The notes under the pieces are model-generated. The model was not told where the DNA came from. It saw nothing but the letters and a program-made list of their open reading frames with translations, and searched no databases. Positions 48,236-58,227 of a stretch of 64,000 nt of DNA are shown here, one piece after another. How positions within the stretch are numbered: position 1 is the first letter of the stretch; the number at the start of each line of letters is the position of its first letter. The DNA comes from Stieleria bergensis (GTDB taxonomy: Bacteria; Planctomycetota; Planctomycetia; Pirellulales; Pirellulaceae). The stretch is taken from the NCBI GenBank assembly GCA_007745635.1, contig CP036272.1, positions 4,083,521 through 4,147,520 on the forward strand, given 5' to 3'. The position numbers and the translations under genes are program-made.

Positions 48236-50725
48236 GTGCCCCAAGCCAAGTACGCCGACTACAGCGAACGCGACATCTGCACCAAGCTGATCACGCCTGC
48301 GCTGTTGGCGGCCGGTTGGACGCAAGAACAGTTTCGCGAAGAGGTCAAGCTGACCGCCGGCCGAGTCGTCGTCCGTGGCAACAAAGCGACCCGGTTGGAA
48401 GGACGTGACGAAGAAGGTGGTCCCAAGTTTGCGGACTACATGCTATACGCCAATCCGCAAACGCCATTGGCGTCGATCGAAGCCAAGCGGAACAAGTATC
48501 CCGTCGGTCACGGGATGCAGCAGGGGTTGGGCTACGCCGAACGTGTCGACGCACCGTTCGCGTTCAGCAGCAACGGCGATGGTTTCCTGATGCACGACCG
48601 CACAGGACTGGGCGAAGTGATCGAACGAGAGATCGGCCTAGACGAGTTCCCAACCTACGAAGAACTCTGGGCCAAGTATCTGCAATGGAAAGGCTGGGAC
48701 ACCGAAGAATCACTGTCCCTGATCCAACAACCCAACCACGACGACGGCAGCGGACGCGAGCCGCGTTACTATCAGCAAGTCGCCATCAATCGAGCCATCG
48801 AAGCGGTCGCCAAGGGCCAGGACCGGATGATGTTGGTCATGGCCACCGGCACCGGCAAAACCTACACCGCGTTCCAAATCATTTGGCGACTATGGAAGGC
48901 CAAAGCGAAAAAACGAATCCTGTTTCTGGCCGACCGTAACATCCTGGTCGATCAAACCATGCTGCAAGACTTCGCCCCATTCGGCGACGTCATGCACAAG
49001 ATCCAAAATCGCGAAGCAAAGAAGAACTACGAGATCTATCTCTCGCTGTATCAAGCGGTCACCGGCAACGACGAAACCAAACAGATCTTTCGTCAATTCC
49101 CCCCCGATTTCTTCGACCTGATCATCGTCGACGAATGCCACCGCGGCAGCGCCAATGAAGACTCCGCCTGGAGAACCATTTTAGAATACTTCGGCTCCGC
49201 AACGCAGATCGGTCTGACGGCGACGCCCAAAGAGAAAGCCGCCGAGCGGGACGACGAAGGCAAACGACAAGTTCACGACCCCGAATTCAATTACAAGTAC
49301 TTCGGCGAACCGATCTACACCTACTCGTTGAAACAAGGCATCGAAGACGGCTTCCTCGCACCTTACAAAGTCATTCGCATTGTCAGCGACGTCGACGCGA
49401 TCGGGTTTCGACCCACGCCCGGCCAAACCGACCGCGCCGGCCAAGTCATCGAGGACCGCGAATTCTTCTCGACCGACTTCGATCGCCAAATGGTGTTGAC
49501 CAAGCGGACCGAGTTTGTCGCTCGCAAGGTCTGGCAATACATGCAGGCCACCGATCCGATGTCCAAGACGATCATCTTTTGTGATGACCAACCGCACGCC
49601 GAGCGCATGCGGCAGGCCATGGTCAACCTGATCCCCGAAGCCGCCAGCAATCGTCGCTACGTCGTCCGAATTACCGGCGACGATCGCGAAGGCAAAGATC
49701 AACTCGGCTACTTCATCGACCCGGACGAACCGTATCCCGTTGTCGCCACCACCAGCAAGTTGCTGACCACCGGCGTCGACGCCAAAACTTGCAAGCTGAT
49801 CGTGCTGGACCAAACAATCAACTCGATGACCGAGTTCAAACAGATCGTCGGCCGCGGCACACGCATCAACGAAGACCACGACAAGCTGTTCTTCACCATC
49901 ATGGATTTTAAAGGCGCGACACGCCTTTTCGCCGACCCCGACTTTGACGGCGAACCCGTCACGATCTACGAACCCGGTCCCGACGACGACATCGTTCCGC
50001 CTGATGATGAGGACAGCGACGAAGACGAAACGGAGGACGACACAGACGAAGGCGACGGAGAAGCCGACGACTCGGATGATCCCGACGACGATGACGACAC
50101 CGGCGGCGATCCGCCCCCACCGCCGCGACAACGCTACGTCGTCGACGATCACGACGTTGGTGACGGCATCACGCAAACGCGTTACCTCGACGGCAGCGGC
50201 CAGCTTCGCACGACCGAGTACCGAGTCCACCTCCGCGACGAAATCAAGCGTTGCCTATTGCACGAATACGCCCAACTTGAAGACTTCATCTCTCGCTGGA
50301 CGAGTGCCCAACGCAAACGAGCCGTCTTGACCGAGCTCGCCGACGTCGGCATTCAAATGGACTCGCTCTACGAAGCCGTTCCCGGTTCGGCGGAAATGGA
50401 CGTGCTCGATTTGCTGCTTCATATCGTTTGGGATCAGAAACCATTGACCCGTCGCGAACGAGCCGATCGTGTTCGCAAACGCAACTACTTTGCGAAGTAC
50501 GGCGACGACGCCCGCGCCGTCTTGGAAGCGTTGCTCGACAAGTACGCCGAGAACGGCATCGTCGACATCGAAGACGCGAAGATTCTGGAATTGCCGCCGT
50601 TCACCGGCTTCGGCACAAAGACCCAAATCCGGCGAGAGATATTCGGCGGCAACGATGAATACTCCGCCGCCCTGACCGATCTCGAAAAAGCTCTCTACGA
50701 GCCCGATGATTCCACGGCGGCATAA
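48236..50725 (+). CDS. hsdR: Type I restriction enzyme R subunit
   Basis: 829 aa from GTG 48236. The N-terminal nuclease domain has D67 and E82-A-K84 (PD-ExK type). The motor has Walker A A-T-G-T-G-K-T (203-209), D-E-C-H (299-302), L-T-A-T-P-K-E and Q-I-V-G-R-G-T-R (motif VI). A very acidic linker (about 49978-50130, over half Asp/Glu, then a proline run) precedes the C-terminal domain that docks on HsdM. It translocates and cuts unmodified DNA. It is 48 bases ahead of hsdM. Confidence 0.95.
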   Translation: MPQAKYADYSERDICTKLITPALLAAGWTQEQFREEVKLTAGRVVVRGNKATRLEGRDEEGGPKFADYMLYANPQTPLASIEAKRNKYPVGHGMQQGLGYAERVDAPFAFSSNGDGFLMHDRTGLGEVIEREIGLDEFPTYEELWAKYLQWKGWDTEESLSLIQQPNHDDGSGREPRYYQQVAINRAIEAVAKGQDRMMLVMATGTGKTYTAFQIIWRLWKAKAKKRILFLADRNILVDQTMLQDFAPFGDVMHKIQNREAKKNYEIYLSLYQAVTGNDETKQIFRQFPPDFFDLIIVDECHRGSANEDSAWRTILEYFGSATQIGLTATPKEKAAERDDEGKRQVHDPEFNYKYFGEPIYTYSLKQGIEDGFLAPYKVIRIVSDVDAIGFRPTPGQTDRAGQVIEDREFFSTDFDRQMVLTKRTEFVARKVWQYMQATDPMSKTIIFCDDQPHAERMRQAMVNLIPEAASNRRYVVRITGDDREGKDQLGYFIDPDEPYPVVATTSKLLTTGVDAKTCKLIVLDQTINSMTEFKQIVGRGTRINEDHDKLFFTIMDFKGATRLFADPDFDGEPVTIYEPGPDDDIVPPDDEDSDEDETEDDTDEGDGEADDSDDPDDDDDTGGDPPPPPRQRYVVDDHDVGDGITQTRYLDGSGQLRTTEYRVHLRDEIKRCLLHEYAQLEDFISRWTSAQRKRAVLTELADVGIQMDSLYEAVPGSAEMDVLDLLLHIVWDQKPLTRRERADRVRKRNYFAKYGDDARAVLEALLDKYAENGIVDIEDAKILELPPFTGFGTKTQIRREIFGGNDEYSAALTDLEKALYEPDDSTAA

Positions 50726-50773
50726 CCGACTCTCATTTCCTTCCATCCACGACACACACAGGCAAACCAGAGA

Positions 50774-52522
50774 ATGAGTCTCTCGTCAACGATCAAATCC
50801 ATCCAAGACATCATGCGGAAAGATGATGGCGTCGATGGCGATGCCCAACGGATCGGGCAGCTCACGTGGATGCTGTTCCTGAAGATCTTCGATCAACGCG
50901 AAGAAGAATGGGAAGACGACGCGGCCGACGCCGACAAGAAATTCAAGAGCGTCATCCCCGAAGAATGCCGTTGGCGAAATTGGGCCAAGGAAAAGAACGG
51001 TGCGCCGGTGATCCCACCCAGCGACCTGATCGAACACGTCAACGCCGTCGTCTTTCCCAAACTGAAAGACCTTCCCATTCCACGCGGCGACGATGCCCGC
51101 GCCGCCAAGGCTAAGGTCGTTCGCGAAGTCTTCGCCGACGCCAACAACTACATGAAGTCCGGCACGTTGATGCTGGACGTCATCTTGAAACTCGATCAAG
51201 CGATCAACTTTCACAACCAAGGCAACCGCGACGAACTGGGGCAGCTTTACGAACAGGTCCTAAGCGATCTCCGGGCGGCGGGCAACGCGGGCGAGTTTTA
51301 CACGCCACGAGCGGTCACCGAGTTCATGGTGCGGATCGTCAATCCCAGCCTGAAGAAACGCGAGGTCGTCTTTGATCCCGCGTGCGGCACCGGCGGTTTC
51401 TTGACCGCGACGATCGAGAACTTTCGTCGGCAACTGACCAAGCGATCCAGTGCCAAGGATCGTACCGCGATCGAGCAGTGCATTCGCGGCATCGAAAAGA
51501 AACAACTGCCGCACTTGTTGTGTGTTACCAACTTGTTGCTGCACGGCATCGACGTCCCCAGCCAAGTCGAGCACACCAACACGTTGGCCCGAGGCTACAA
51601 CGATTGGAACAAATCGGAACGCGTCGATTGCGTCATCACCAATCCTCCCTTCGGTGGCATGGAGGAAGACGGCATCGAATCCAGCTTTCCCGCCGACGTC
51701 AAAACCCGCGAAACCGCCGACCTGTTCCTGACGCTGATCGTCAAAAAACTGCTCAAACCCGGTGGCCGTGCCGCGATCGTTTTGCCCGACGGCACACTGT
51801 TCGGTGACGGCGTCAAAGCGGTCATCAAACGCAAGCTGCTCGAAGACTGCAACCTGCACACGATCATCCGGTTGCCCAACGGCGTGTTCAATCCCTACAC
51901 AGGCATCAAAACGAATTTGCTGTTTTTCACCGAAGGCACACCGACCGAAACGATCTGGTTCTATGAGCATCGTTATCCCGAGGGCCAGAAAAGTTACTCG
52001 AAAACCAAGCCGATGCGTTTGGAAGAGCTCGATCCAATCGCTGAGTGGTGGGGCGACGAGAAAGACGGCTTCGCATCCCGAGTCGAAACCGAACAAGCCT
52101 GGAAAGTCGACTTTGCCGCGTTGCGCACCGACGCGGAAGCCAAAGCCCAACCGCATTGGGACAAAGCCGAGTCGCTCAAGAACGAAGCGTCGGCGATTTA
52201 CGAGAACTTGAAGGCGTTGAAAGCATCTGCCCGCAGCGAATCGGACAAGAAGAAAAAGAAGCAGATCGAAAAGGAAGCCGCCGAGGTCGAACAGCAACAC
52301 GAGACGCTGACCAACCAGAGCAAGAACGAGCAATCCGCCGGCGACCAGATTTACTGGCCCATCTACAGCCTCGACATCAAGAACCCGAACACGGTCGAAG
52401 ACGGCCCCGGTGATCCAGACAAGTTATTGAAACAGCTCAAAGCGATTCGAGCCAAAACCGATGGAACGATTGACGAATTGAAGCAGGAACTTGAAGCGGC
52501 GTTGGTTGGAGCAGCCGAATGA
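50774..52522 (+). CDS. hsdM: Type I DNA methyltransferase M subunit
   Basis: A 582-aa N6-adenine methyltransferase. A helical HsdM N-terminal domain (about 1-145) precedes G-E-F-Y-T-P-R-A-V-T, the SAM motif D-P-A-C-G-T-G-G-F and the catalytic N-P-P-F-G-G. The C-terminus is a long charged coiled coil (K-K-K-K-K-Q-I-E-K-E-A-A-E-V-E). It protects host DNA at the site set by HsdS. The stop overlaps the HsdS start (ATGA at 52519-52522). Confidence 0.96.
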   Translation: MSLSSTIKSIQDIMRKDDGVDGDAQRIGQLTWMLFLKIFDQREEEWEDDAADADKKFKSVIPEECRWRNWAKEKNGAPVIPPSDLIEHVNAVVFPKLKDLPIPRGDDARAAKAKVVREVFADANNYMKSGTLMLDVILKLDQAINFHNQGNRDELGQLYEQVLSDLRAAGNAGEFYTPRAVTEFMVRIVNPSLKKREVVFDPACGTGGFLTATIENFRRQLTKRSSAKDRTAIEQCIRGIEKKQLPHLLCVTNLLLHGIDVPSQVEHTNTLARGYNDWNKSERVDCVITNPPFGGMEEDGIESSFPADVKTRETADLFLTLIVKKLLKPGGRAAIVLPDGTLFGDGVKAVIKRKLLEDCNLHTIIRLPNGVFNPYTGIKTNLLFFTEGTPTETIWFYEHRYPEGQKSYSKTKPMRLEELDPIAEWWGDEKDGFASRVETEQAWKVDFAALRTDAEAKAQPHWDKAESLKNEASAIYENLKALKASARSESDKKKKKQIEKEAAEVEQQHETLTNQSKNEQSAGDQIYWPIYSLDIKNPNTVEDGPGDPDKLLKQLKAIRAKTDGTIDELKQELEAALVGAAE

Positions 52523-54240
52523 GCGTTGCGGAGAAACTTGTTGATTATGAAGTATTGAAACGTGAGCCCGATGTGGTCGTAGCTGAGCTACGCCCATTCG
52601 TGTTTGCCAACGCTGGCGTTAAAGCAATTCGCGAATTGATGTTGGAACTAGCCGTTACGGGAAAGCTAACAGAGCGACTTCACGACGATGATTCCGCCGC
52701 TGCAGATCTTGATGAGATCGCTGCAGCTAGACAGACGCTGGCCGTATCATTGGGTGTGAGGATCAAAACTGCAAAACAGGCTGACGCTCGAACTCGTCAT
52801 GCTGATTGGCCGTGTGAGTGGGCGACAACATCGGTTGGCAATCTAGGCGTGTTTTTGGGTGGCGGTACACCCTCGAAACAGAATCCCGCGTACTGGGAGG
52901 GCGATATTCCGTGGGTAAGTCCGAAGGATATGAAACGCCCCTACATCGAGGATGCCATCGACCATGTATCTGCGGAAGGCGTCGAAAACTCATCCGCGAA
53001 AATGATTCCACGAGACTCTGTATTGATGGTGATTCGTGGAATGATTCTGGATCACTCCTTTCCGGTGGCTGTTTCTGAAAGAGACCTGACCATCAATCAA
53101 GACATGAAGGCATTGGTTTTGGCGATGCCAGCAAGTCGCGAATTCGTTCTGCTCGTATTCCAAGCGTTTAAACGCAGAGTCCTGAGTCTCGTCCAGCGAT
53201 CTTCTCACGGTACGTGCCGCTTGCCGATTGACGATGTCGCCAATTTGGCATTCCCACTTCCCCCGCTCGCCGAGCAGAAGCGGATTGTGTCGAAGGTGGA
53301 TCGTTTGATGGGGATTTGTGATCGGCTGGAGTCGGAGCGTCGGGAGACGTTGTCGCTGACCGACCGAAGCCGCCGCAGCGTGCTGGCGAGCCTGACGAGC
53401 AGCCGCGATGCTGCGGAACTCGCATCGAGTTGGCGTCGCCTCTCGGACCACTTCGAGATCCTCCACGACCGCCCCGAAACCCTCGCCGACCTCCGCCAAA
53501 CCATCCTCGCCCTCGCCGTCCAAGGCAAACTCGTCACGCAAGACCCGGATGAGGAAGAGATAGTTTTGCCAGAAATAAAGTCTCGGCATGTTCGACCAAT
53601 CAACAATGACGAAACACCATTTTGCGTTCCGCCAAACTGGCGTTGGTATCGGCTCGGCCAGATGGCGGAGTTTTTGAATGGAGATCGAGGGAAGAACTAC
53701 CCAAATCGAAGCGAATATGTCGCCGATGGAATTCCTTTCATCAATACCGGGCATATTGATCCAGATGGAACGCTATCGCAATCACGCATGAATTACATCA
53801 CTCGCGATAAATTCAATACGTTGCGTAGCGGCAAGATCATTCCCGGTGACTTAGTCTATTGCTTGCGAGGGGCAACGATTGGGAAAACGGCAGTTGTCGA
53901 ACCTTTGATCGAAGGCGCAGTGGCATCTTCGCTTGTTATAATTCGGCTAAGTTCTTGGCTTTCTCAACGGTACGCCTATCTGTACTTGAAAAGCCCGTTG
54001 GGCATGGAGCTGATCAAACGATTCGACAACGGTTCTGCCCAACCAAATCTCGGAGCTAAAAGTTTGGAGGAATACGTCGTTCCAACTCCACCGCACGCCG
54101 AACAGCACCGCATCGTCGCCAAAGTCGATCGCCTTCTCGCCCAATGCGACCGCGTCGCCGAGCAACTTCGCCAACGCCAAGCCACCACCGAACAACTGCT
54201 CACCGCGACCATTCACAGAATTCTCGAGGTGGCGCAGTGA
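52519..54240 (+). CDS. hsdS: Type I specificity S subunit
   Basis: A 573-aa protein with two target-recognition domains. TRD1 spans about residues 95-260 (W-A-T-T-S-V-G-N-L-G to P-L-P-P-L-A-E-Q-K-R-I-V). TRD2 spans about 375-540 (W-R-W-Y-R-L-G-Q-M-A-E-F to P-T-P-P-H-A-E-Q-H-R-I-V). Each is followed by a conserved helix with K-V-D-R-L. A repeat L-A-V-x-G-K-L in both halves is characteristic. It defines the bipartite recognition site; the two half-sites cannot be read from the protein. Base composition inside the TRDs is less GC-rich than in the conserved parts, typical for swapped domains. Confidence 0.95.
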   Translation: MSVAEKLVDYEVLKREPDVVVAELRPFVFANAGVKAIRELMLELAVTGKLTERLHDDDSAAADLDEIAAARQTLAVSLGVRIKTAKQADARTRHADWPCEWATTSVGNLGVFLGGGTPSKQNPAYWEGDIPWVSPKDMKRPYIEDAIDHVSAEGVENSSAKMIPRDSVLMVIRGMILDHSFPVAVSERDLTINQDMKALVLAMPASREFVLLVFQAFKRRVLSLVQRSSHGTCRLPIDDVANLAFPLPPLAEQKRIVSKVDRLMGICDRLESERRETLSLTDRSRRSVLASLTSSRDAAELASSWRRLSDHFEILHDRPETLADLRQTILALAVQGKLVTQDPDEEEIVLPEIKSRHVRPINNDETPFCVPPNWRWYRLGQMAEFLNGDRGKNYPNRSEYVADGIPFINTGHIDPDGTLSQSRMNYITRDKFNTLRSGKIIPGDLVYCLRGATIGKTAVVEPLIEGAVASSLVIIRLSSWLSQRYAYLYLKSPLGMELIKRFDNGSAQPNLGAKSLEEYVVPTPPHAEQHRIVAKVDRLLAQCDRVAEQLRQRQATTEQLLTATIHRILEVAQ

Positions 54241-55799
54241 TCTTTCGCCGAGAGAATGGAAAGAAAGGAAGGTCGTCCAAAACCGAATGGACCGCTTTTT
54301 TCAAAGGCGATGGCTGGGATGACTTCGGTTTCACCACCACATTCTCTGTTCGGATGGTTTCACCCGCAGGCGAACAGCATCAACTTGGGTCCGTGAAGAT
54401 CGGTAAGAAAGGGCTCAGCACCGGACGTATTTCCAGCCATCCTCTTCCGAATGAATTCGAGGAACTCACCAATACATTTTTCTCCATTGGACAAGATATC
54501 AACTATTACGCGACGCTAAAATCGCTGGGTGATGATGTGCGGGAGGAGTATTTGGCAAAGATGCGAGACATCGCCTTTCAGCCGAATCTAATCGAGAGGT
54601 TTGCGAGCGAGCCGTCGATGAACGAGTCACTATTCCGATCCGTTCATCGTAATTTGGCGAAGACTCAGTTCCATCGAGTCGCACTTGGCAAAAATCTTCG
54701 AGAGGCTTTCGAGTTTGCCTACACCAAGAAAACCAAGCAACCAATCGAGATGAATTTCCCCGTAATTCCGGAGTCTCAACCGCCAACGAACGTTCATGTG
54801 CTCATCGGAAGCAATGGGGTTGGCAAGACAACGCTTCTTAAACGGTTCGCTGATCTGGTGCGATTTCCAACGTTATCTTTACCGGGCGAGAGTTTTGAAA
54901 TCTCATCTAGCGAGGACGACACGGAAGAGTTTTGGAACCTCGTCGTTGTCGCATTCAGTGCGTTTGATACGTTTGGTGAAGAGCCGGCCGAGTTTGATTC
55001 AAAATCAGCGTCTGACGTCAAATATTTCTATTTCGGATTAAAGACCGAGGGCGAGGAGGTCGCCGAAGAGGATGAGGATGACGGAGAAGACGGCCAGCGC
55101 TACGTGCACAAATCGACGGATGACCTTGTTGAAGACTTTGAGAAGAACCTTGGTTTGATCGTTCGGTCGAGGAAGGGAAAAACGGAGAGGTTCGCAGATG
55201 CGATCAAAATTTTGTCGTCAGATCTTTTGATTGGGAGTTCATTGTTTCCGGAGGAATTCGACGGTGATGAATTTCTGTCAAATCCAAATGTCCAAGCGTT
55301 GGTCGAGGTTTTTCGGGAGATGAGCTCCGGACACAAGATCGTGCTCCTTTCCCTAGCTGGCTTGGTTAATCGCGTCGCTGAGAAGACGCTAGTGCTAATT
55401 GATGAACCGGAAACGCATTTGCATCCGCCGTTGTTGTCGGCGTACATCCGAGCGGTGTCAAAACTGCTGATCGAACTGAACGGTGTTGCGGTGGTCGCGA
55501 CACATTCGCCGGTGGTTCTTCAGGAAGTCCCGCAAAGCTGCGTCTGGAAACTGAATCGCCAGGGCGACTCGTTCCGAATCGACAGGCCCACGGTCGAAAC
55601 GTTCGGCGAGAACGTGGGCACACTGACTCGCGAGGCTTTTGGACTCGAAGTTACCCGCAGCGGTTTTTTTCAAATGCTCTCCGAGTTGTGCGAAAAGCAC
55701 GACAGCTATGAAGAGGTGCTCGAAGCGTTGGGCGGCCAGCTAGGCGCAGAAGGCCGCGCGATGGTCAGGATCATGCTTGCGGAGAGGGTGTCTCAGTGA
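54237..55799 (+). CDS. AAA ATPase, PtuA-like (Septu type)
   Basis: 520 aa from GTG 54237, which overlaps the hsdS stop (GTGA). The ATPase has a split nucleotide-binding domain: Walker A G-S-N-G-V-G-K-T at 191-198, an insertion of about 170 residues including an acidic stretch, then L-L-S-L-A-G-L-V and Walker B T-L-V-L-I-D-E-P-E-T-H-L-H-P with the H-loop A-T-H-S-P-V-V. This ABC/SMC-like, OLD-type ATPase followed by an HNH nuclease gene is the layout of Septu (PtuAB). It probably senses an infection signal and controls the HNH partner. Confidence 0.8.
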   Translation: MIFRRENGKKGRSSKTEWTAFFKGDGWDDFGFTTTFSVRMVSPAGEQHQLGSVKIGKKGLSTGRISSHPLPNEFEELTNTFFSIGQDINYYATLKSLGDDVREEYLAKMRDIAFQPNLIERFASEPSMNESLFRSVHRNLAKTQFHRVALGKNLREAFEFAYTKKTKQPIEMNFPVIPESQPPTNVHVLIGSNGVGKTTLLKRFADLVRFPTLSLPGESFEISSSEDDTEEFWNLVVVAFSAFDTFGEEPAEFDSKSASDVKYFYFGLKTEGEEVAEEDEDDGEDGQRYVHKSTDDLVEDFEKNLGLIVRSRKGKTERFADAIKILSSDLLIGSSLFPEEFDGDEFLSNPNVQALVEVFREMSSGHKIVLLSLAGLVNRVAEKTLVLIDEPETHLHPPLLSAYIRAVSKLLIELNGVAVVATHSPVVLQEVPQSCVWKLNRQGDSFRIDRPTVETFGENVGTLTREAFGLEVTRSGFFQMLSELCEKHDSYEEVLEALGGQLGAEGRAMVRIMLAERVSQ

Positions 55800-56671
55800 T
55801 CTCGCTCCAATTCCCAGAGTTCGACCACACTTCAGAGCAGTTCTACGACGATTCCGTGGCGACAACGACTCCGCTGGATAAGCGTGGGCGTTTGCAGGGT
55901 GCATCGGCAACTATTGTTCGGTCGATTGCCGAGTATCGCGATCTTGCAAGCAAGCGACGTCTCCATGATGTACCCGTAACATCGGACCCGTTCGGCGGCG
56001 CTAAACCCACCGATTTCAAGTCGCTTTACGGTTCGTACATGCAGACGAAAACTGGAGCCGGTCGGGAATTCTACGACGCTCTGATGGTTGCAAACTCCCC
56101 GCCCCTTTGTGCCTATTGTGGCACTCGAGAGGCCAAGGCGCTTGACCATTTCCTGCCACGCAAACACTACCCGCATCTTTCGATCACTTTGGAAAACATC
56201 GTTGCGTGTTGCACTGACTGCAACACGGAAAAACTAGACGCGGTCCCTGGTGGTCAGCATGAGACATTTTTCCACCCGTACTACGAGGCGTTTCCGGATC
56301 AAGATTGGTTGACCGCAAGCGTCTTGTACGACAAACCTGTCGCCGTGGTTTTTCGGGTGACCGACGGCATCGCCGAAGTCGATAGGATTCGTCATCAGTT
56401 TCACGAATTGAAATTGGGTCGGATTTTCGGATTGCACGCAACTACCGAGTTGATGAGTGGTTCGAGGCGACTGATCGAACTCGGTAGGTGCTCGGAATCC
56501 TCGCTTCGAGAACATTTGTGGGGGACTGCAGACAGTGCAAGCGAATTTCCTTGGTACCCATGGAAGCCTACCTTGTACCGAACGCTCGCCGAAGATGATT
56601 GGTTTTGTGAAGAGGGCTATGAATTGTTGTTGCCGATTCAGCCATCCGGTAACCGATCAGGAACCACGTAG
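55796..56671 (+). CDS. HNH nuclease, PtuB-like (Septu type)
   Basis: 291 aa from GTG 55796, overlapping the ATPase stop (again CAGTGATCT at the junction, as at 54237). The zinc-dependent HNH core is C105-A-Y-C108-G, A-L-D-H-F-L-P-R (Asp117, His118), T-L-E-N134-I-V, C139-T-D-C142-N. Length and domain position fit PtuB-type partners. It would nick or cut DNA when released or activated by the ATPase. Its stop is followed after six bases by the GHKL ATPase gene. Confidence 0.82.
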   Translation: MISLQFPEFDHTSEQFYDDSVATTTPLDKRGRLQGASATIVRSIAEYRDLASKRRLHDVPVTSDPFGGAKPTDFKSLYGSYMQTKTGAGREFYDALMVANSPPLCAYCGTREAKALDHFLPRKHYPHLSITLENIVACCTDCNTEKLDAVPGGQHETFFHPYYEAFPDQDWLTASVLYDKPVAVVFRVTDGIAEVDRIRHQFHELKLGRIFGLHATTELMSGSRRLIELGRCSESSLREHLWGTADSASEFPWYPWKPTLYRTLAEDDWFCEEGYELLLPIQPSGNRSGTT

Positions 56672-56677
56672 TCAAAT

Positions 56678-57571
56678 GTGTTTTGGTACTGGCACCCTGA
56701 AGAAATCGGGAATGACGGAGAAATCAAGGCAATGATCTTGGACGTCGACCTAGTGGAACGGCTTCAACGTGCTGTCGCGAAAGGAAAGTCGATTGAGACC
56801 TTCATTTCAGCGTTGACCTCTGCGACGCTTCCGGGGCTTGTCGAATATGGTTGCCTCCGCAGCGGCTACCCATCGCTGCCACGTTTACCGCAGGCAATTG
56901 TGGAATCGGAATTGGGATGTGCTTTGGAACGTGTATCGTCGCCGATGGGATTGCGTTGGAGCGGTACTCGGCGACCACCGCCGGCTCTGATGACACCTCA
57001 ACGTTTTGAGTTCATTGTCGTGCTGGGCGAACCGGAGGTCACGAGCGATCGGTGGTTTGAATTTGCGTCGCGACTGCGACTGTCCGCGAAGGCGATTGGA
57101 TTTTCGATGACTGAGGCGACCGACTTCGGTGCCGCCGTCCAAGAAATGGCCGACAACGCGGCGCTTCACAGTTCGACCAGTGTCGGTGCATTGATCGGGT
57201 ATCGGGCTATCGAAGAATCAATCGTTTGCACCATCGCAGACGTTGGGGTCGGGGTCTTGGCCTCGCTTCGCACAAGTCCGCGTTACAAGCATCTGAAGTT
57301 GCACAGCGAGGCGATTCGGACGGCGCTGAAGGAAGGTGAGTCACGACTCGATGATCGACCGGGCGGCTTCGGTTTCAACGACGTGTTCAAAACCATGGCC
57401 AAGCACCGGGGCACCGTTCGCTTTCGCAGCGGTGAAGCTGCAGTATCCCTGGACGGCCAAGATGACTTCACCGACATCAGCTTGGTGCACTCAGTCGATT
57501 TCCGACCAGGATTCCAAGTCACGATTTGCTGCCGGTCCTCCGATCGCTCATCGAAAGAAAACCTGATTTAA
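56678..57571 (+). CDS. GHKL (histidine-kinase-type) ATPase, anti-sigma-like
   Basis: 297 aa from GTG 56678; ATG 56732 is an alternative start 18 codons in. The C-terminal half carries the Bergerat ATP site: N-box V-Q-E-M-A-D-N-A-A-L-H-S, G1 D-V-G-V-G and G2 G-G-F-G-F-N-D-V-F. There is no dimerisation/phospho-His helix, so it is not a sensor kinase but resembles stand-alone RsbW/SpoIIAB-type ATPases that often pair with STAS proteins. The N-terminal about 130 residues are unknown. It opens a compact operon whose second gene encodes a STAS-like protein. Confidence 0.8.
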   Translation: MFWYWHPEEIGNDGEIKAMILDVDLVERLQRAVAKGKSIETFISALTSATLPGLVEYGCLRSGYPSLPRLPQAIVESELGCALERVSSPMGLRWSGTRRPPPALMTPQRFEFIVVLGEPEVTSDRWFEFASRLRLSAKAIGFSMTEATDFGAAVQEMADNAALHSSTSVGALIGYRAIEESIVCTIADVGVGVLASLRTSPRYKHLKLHSEAIRTALKEGESRLDDRPGGFGFNDVFKTMAKHRGTVRFRSGEAAVSLDGQDDFTDISLVHSVDFRPGFQVTICCRSSDRSSKENLI

Positions 57572-57654
57572 ATAGGCTGTGGGTATTGCCAGCATAATCG
57601 AACGGTCCTATTCTTAGGTAATGCACCTGAGAGAGTGAGGTTCTCGAAAACGCC

Positions 57655-58227
57655 GTGGCACGAATTATTCTCCTTACCGAAACGCTCCAAACCGGCTTCC
57701 TTCAGGGAAGGCCGCTCGGACGCAAGCATTTCCCAATGCTCTGCGCTGCGATCAGTGAATCGCCCGAGGGAGGATTGGTGCTGTTGGATTTTCGAGGAAT
57801 CGACATCGTGACGGGGTCATGGATCAATGAAGCATTGGTTCCGCTGATCGGATGGATGGCCGACGGCCGCAACGATCTTTATCCGATCTTGATGAACCTG
57901 AAATCAGATTGGATCGACGATTTACAACTGGTGTCGGAGTGGAACCATTGCTGTTTCCTCGCCGGTGAAGGTTCGACGCCCCCACGATCGGCGGTCTTGG
58001 CCGGCGCGTTGGATCCTGGGCAACGACAAACATTCGATGCGGTGATCGCTTCGTCGGGCATCACGGGCGCGGAGCTCGAACGGCAGCACGCTGAAACCAA
58101 GGTGAAGGCAACAGCGTGGAACAACCGGCTCAAAGATTTGTTTCAGAAACGCTTGCTGCAACGTGAAAAGCGTGGCCGTGAACAGGTCTACCGATCGGTC
58201 GTTGCGGAGGTTGTTTTCCATGGGTGA
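57655..58227 (+). CDS. STAS-like (DUF4325-type) protein
   Basis: 190 aa from GTG 57655. The strand-turn L-V-L-L-D-F-R-G-I-D-I-V-T-G-S-W-I-N-E-A-L (about residues 42-62) is the STAS-like DUF4325 core; such proteins are found next to GHKL ATPases. The C-terminal half is helical and basic (N-N-R-L-K-D-L-F-Q-K-R-L-L-Q-R-E-K-R-G-R). The expected role is a switch partner of the upstream ATPase by analogy with anti-anti-sigma factors. It overlaps the next gene by eight bases. Confidence 0.65.
   Translation: MARIILLTETLQTGFLQGRPLGRKHFPMLCAAISESPEGGLVLLDFRGIDIVTGSWINEALVPLIGWMADGRNDLYPILMNLKSDWIDDLQLVSEWNHCCFLAGEGSTPPRSAVLAGALDPGQRQTFDAVIASSGITGAELERQHAETKVKATAWNNRLKDLFQKRLLQREKRGREQVYRSVVAEVVFHG

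Noticed and set aside
49181-50230. 349-aa minus-strand ORF opposite hsdR, and 51260-52333 opposite hsdM
   Set aside because: Both lie wholly within genes with diagnostic motifs; their Val/Ala-rich sequence is typical of GC-rich antisense frames.
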